A stretch of DNA of 21,496 bases, taken from a virus. Positions within the stretch are counted from its first letter, which is position 1; each line of letters starts with the position of its first letter. Both the position numbers and the translations under genes were made by a program. The stretch lies in the IMG/VR virus record IMGVR_UViG_3300046458_000064, positions 1-21,496 of that record. The stretch is one strand, 5' to 3'. Shown in pieces: positions 18,504 to 21,496 of this stretch. Below the pieces are notes generated by a model. It searched no databases, was not told the DNA's origin, and saw only the letters and a program-made list of their open reading frames with translations.

Positions 18504-21496
18504 CAGCCCCTCCCATTTGTAAGGCGCCAGATAGAACCGCCTGGCTGAATCGCTCGGGCGATCGCGGTTTCAGCTTCGGTTTTTGCCGCCTGCTGAATGC
18601 CTTTGCCAAGCTGGGTCGTATTTTCAGTACTGGCCGAGCCGCCACTGCCTTGGGTTTGTACCGACACCGCGACGGGGAAGTTGTAGACGCTGCCGCCGCC
18701 ACTCCCGCCGCCGCTGATTGCGCGCACGCCCAGTTGGCCGCCAGCGGTGCGGGTCAGTGGCATGATTGCCTCTGGCCCTGCCTCACCCATGACGCCAGTC
18801 TGCCCTCCAGCCATCCCGAACGCTGTCGGCTTGCTCACAACGGAGTTGGTGAACGCAGCGCCATTGGCGAACATCTGCACGCCCGACGACCAGGCACCGC
18901 CGAGCGCCTGCGGGAAGTAGGTGCTGGAGTAACCTGCCGAGGACGCGCCGAGATTCGAAGACGTCGCACCGGCAGATCCAGCCGCCAGCCCGTTACCGCC
19001 GCCTCCGCCAGTGAAGTAACTGGTGGCAGCACCGACAAGGCTGCTCAGCAGCGCCGAACTGGCCTGTCGAGTTGCTATCCGCGCCATATCCGCCAGAATC
19101 GACTTGGTGAAGTCAGCAAAAGACAGCTTCCCGGTCATGGCGAAGTTGACGACCGCGTCTTCCATCGAGCTGAAGGCGTTGCCGAACAGGGTTTTTGTCT
19201 GGCCGGCGATATTGCTCGCCGAGTCCAGGTAGTTGGCCCAGGCCGATGTGGCGCCCTTCGTCCAATCACCCTGCGCCGCCTCCACGTCCGCATAATTCTG
19301 CCGGATCTGATCGGTTGCGGCCTTGTTCGCATCGGCGAGAGCCTGCGACTTCCGGGCGAATTCCTCCTCCGACATGTTCCGCGACGGATCGGACTTCTGG
19401 TTTGCCAGTTCCAGCGACTGCTGAGCGAACCGATCCTGTTGGCTGTTCAGTTCATTGTTGAGCGCGTTCTGGCGATCGCCCTGACCGACGCCGAGAACGG
19501 CGCGCTGCCCTGCCAGTTCCAGCGCTCGCTGTTGCTGAGCCAAGGCCTGAACGTAGGTGGTGATTGAACGCTCTTGTCGGGCGAGACGGCCGGTCTCGTT
19601 TGTGGCCAAGACATCGAGTTGGCTATCCGCGTCCTTCTGCGCTTTGACCATTGCCGCGCGCGCGTCGGCAATCTTCTGATCGAGCTGGATGCTTTGCGCG
19701 GCAGAAGTGGTCTTCTTCGCCTTCGCGGCTTCCAGCGCGGAGATCTCCGCCTCGTAGGCTGCGGTCACCTCGTCGCGCTCGTTACCGATCAGCGCTTCGC
19801 GCTTCAGGGCATAGTCGGCTTGAGAAACGAGTCCGGCCTTCAGCGCTGCGTCCAGTTCCTTCTGGGCGTTTTTGTACTCTTCACTGATGGCTGCGAGGTT
19901 GATCTTGGCGTTGTTGAAACTGGTCAGATCAACCTGCGACCCAGCCGCTTTCGAATCCTTGAACTGGTCGTTGATGTTCGCCAGGTTCTTGTCGATCGCC
20001 GCCTGATTCAGCCGCGGGTCATTGGGTGCAACCTTTCGGATGTCTTCGAGCTGCCGCTTGTACTCCTTGATCGCATCGGTACGTTTCTGCTCATTCGTCC
20101 ATGCTGACTTGGTGAGTGCGTCGACCTTCGCCATTGAGGAGACGGCATCGCCCTGAGCTTTCGCCTGCTCTCCCTGCCACTTGGCGATATCGGCTTCTGC
20201 CGATTTCTGGTCCTCCAGCATGTTGAGACGATTTTGGTATAGATCAATCATCTCCTGCTTGTTCTGGAACAGGCCGACATTGCCTGCCTGCGCACCTGCC
20301 AAGTCGCGCTGAGCCTGCTCGATATCGGCGCCGATATCGCTACGCCCGATATTCTTCAGTCCATCAGCAGCCCGAGCAACGGCGTTGTAACCCTTCTCCC
20401 AAAAACTCAGGTTCTCCAGAATTCGCGGTGTGCGCTCGTTGATCGCGTCTGCAAAAGACTCAGTAGCGAGCTTCACGGCGCCGGCATGGTCGCCCTGCTT
20501 CTCCAGTGCAGTGATCTGCGAGTAAACCGAAGCGGTCAGGTAGTGGTACTGCTCATTCAGCGCGGCAGAGGCTTTGACCGGGTCGTCGGCGAGCTTGGCG
20601 AACTCGGCGACAGTCTCGCTAACGGCCTTGCCGGTTGCTTCCTGCATCGAGACAGCGGCTTGAGTGATGCCGGTGAAACTCTCGCCTGCGATCTTGCCGT
20701 TGCCCGCCAGCAGCGCCAGTACCTCAGCGGCTTGGCCGGTGGTGCCAACTGTGGCGCTAACCTGGCGCGCCATGTCGCCAAGCTGGCCAGCGCTGACGCC
20801 AGCATAGTTACCCGTCAGGATCAGCGATTTGTTGTAGCTGTCCTGCTCCTCACTGCCCTTGTAGAAAGCGTATGCCAGCCCACCCACTGCGGCGGTGGCC
20901 AGCGCAAGAGGGCCAAGAATGGCGAGCAGTCCCGCCGCACCCTCACCCGCACCAGCGCCCAGTTGTGCGACTGCGCGAACGCCGCTACCCCAGTCTCCCG
21001 AAGACAGCGCATTCCCCAGTTGCACGACGTTTTCCTGTGCCTGGCGCGTGCCAAGTCGCAGTTTGTCGAAACCGGTGGTGGTTCTGTTGAGTTTGTCGTA
21101 GTCCTTATCGATCTTGCTCAGGGCGATGTTGTACTCGTCCTGGCTGATTCGGCCGGCATCCAGATGCTTACCCAGTTGCTCGACCTGAGTATCCAGCTTC
21201 GCCAGTGCGGCGCGCGCGGGGTCGATGGCGCCCAGCAGGCTGTTCAGTGCCTTCTGCTCATCCATGGCCGACTTGGCCAGCGCTACCTGTTGCTTGTCGA
21301 GCTGCGCAGAGATCTTCGCGGCTTCAGCCTCGCCATAGGCGCCGGTCTTGGTCAGCTTCGCCAGCGCATCGCGCTGTTTGGCAAGGTCCTGTGTGGTTTT
21401 TGCGCTGGTAGAAAGCGACTTCTCCAGTGCCTGCATTTCGTTCATCAGCGAAACGGCGGACTGCTCGGCCCGGCCGCCGGCCTTCGCCATCTCATC
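18503..21496 (-). CDS. H: Tail length tape measure protein H (N-terminus beyond window)
   Basis: About 997 residues are visible, open to the right edge. The frame continues past the ATG at 21490 as D-E, so the true start lies outside. The protein sets tail length and is probably ejected into the host during infection. The N-terminal visible part is coiled coil. A prophage tape-measure domain follows (EEQDSYNKSLILTGNYAGVS ... GNGKIAGESFTGITQAAVSM), with hydrophobic segments near LLAILGPLALATAAVGGLAY. A long Q/A/E-rich coiled coil comes next, and the lambda gpH-type C-terminal domain (YLDSASNIAGQTKTLFGNAF ... GKLSFADFTKSILADMARI) precedes a Gly/Ser-rich tail. The next gene M overlaps its stop. 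Confidence 0.95.
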   Translation of the reverse strand, partial: DEMAKAGGRAEQSAVSLMNEMQALEKSLSTSAKTTQDLAKQRDALAKLTKTGAYGEAEAAKISAQLDKQQVALAKSAMDEQKALNSLLGAIDPARAALAKLDTQVEQLGKHLDAGRISQDEYNIALSKIDKDYDKLNRTTTGFDKLRLGTRQAQENVVQLGNALSSGDWGSGVRAVAQLGAGAGEGAAGLLAILGPLALATAAVGGLAYAFYKGSEEQDSYNKSLILTGNYAGVSAGQLGDMARQVSATVGTTGQAAEVLALLAGNGKIAGESFTGITQAAVSMQEATGKAVSETVAEFAKLADDPVKASAALNEQYHYLTASVYSQITALEKQGDHAGAVKLATESFADAINERTPRILENLSFWEKGYNAVARAADGLKNIGRSDIGADIEQAQRDLAGAQAGNVGLFQNKQEMIDLYQNRLNMLEDQKSAEADIAKWQGEQAKAQGDAVSSMAKVDALTKSAWTNEQKRTDAIKEYKRQLEDIRKVAPNDPRLNQAAIDKNLANINDQFKDSKAAGSQVDLTSFNNAKINLAAISEEYKNAQKELDAALKAGLVSQADYALKREALIGNERDEVTAAYEAEISALEAAKAKKTTSAAQSIQLDQKIADARAAMVKAQKDADSQLDVLATNETGRLARQERSITTYVQALAQQQRALELAGQRAVLGVGQGDRQNALNNELNSQQDRFAQQSLELANQKSDPSRNMSEEEFARKSQALADANKAATDQIRQNYADVEAAQGDWTKGATSAWANYLDSASNIAGQTKTLFGNAFSSMEDAVVNFAMTGKLSFADFTKSILADMARIATRQASSALLSSLVGAATSYFTGGGGGNGLAAGSAGATSSNLGASSAGYSSTYFPQALGGAWSSGVQMFANGAAFTNSVVSKPTAFGMAGGQTGVMGEAGPEAIMPLTRTAGGQLGVRAISGGGSGGGSVYNFPVAVSVQTQGSGGSASTENTTQLGKGIQQAAKTEAETAIARAIQPGGSIWRLTNGRG

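Noticed and set aside
1-21496. CRISPR array, insertion sequence or transposase
   Set aside because: No regularly spaced repeats and no transposase-like frame with terminal inverted repeats were seen.

Overview
The window looks like a Pseudomonas chromosome, probably of the fluorescens/putida type. The evidence is high-GC coding sequence, a divergent rtcB/rtcR pair with a sigma-54 promoter, and tail and lysis genes resembling Pseudomonas lambda-like prophages. The species call is inferred from sequence character, not from a database match.

Left flank (1-3178), chromosomal. The 5' part of rtcB (RNA ligase, minus strand) is cut by the window edge. It is divergent from rtcR (sigma-54-dependent activator). 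Between them lie a near-consensus -24/-12 promoter facing rtcB and a phased pair of 14-bp repeats that could be the RtcR binding sites. Two small exported proteins of unknown function follow. The flank ends with an intrinsic terminator and a 3' fragment of tRNA-Pro(GGG) on the minus strand. This is the usual scar of integration into a tRNA gene, so I take it as one end of the prophage.

Prophage conversion end (3230-5656), plus strand, opposite to the late genes. It holds a small conserved-looking ORF, a coiled-coil protein directly behind a strong LexA (SOS) box, and an AT-richer acyltransferase-3 membrane protein, probably an O-antigen modifier. Between the last two is a 71-bp fossil of a lysis cassette (hydrolase end plus Rz start), evidence of an earlier recombination.

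Late genes (5681-21496), all on the minus strand and transcribed right to left: tape measure H (cut by the window edge), minor tail proteins M and L, tail peptidase K, an accessory block, tail assembly protein I, host-specificity protein J, two small tail-tip proteins, tail fibre, fibre chaperone, SleB-type hydrolase, and nested Rz/Rz1 spanins. Intrinsic terminators sit between many of these genes, often directly followed by the next ribosome binding site.

Accessory block (13897-16660), between K and I. It has a P63C-domain gene with its own promoter, a four-box operator array and a terminator. It also has three small lipoproteins, two of which share a 74-bp direct repeat covering RBS and signal peptide, one unknown protein, and a truncated second copy of the K 3' end. 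This block marks a mosaic joint between two related phages. It is the most likely place for superinfection-exclusion or defence functions, although none is proven from sequence.
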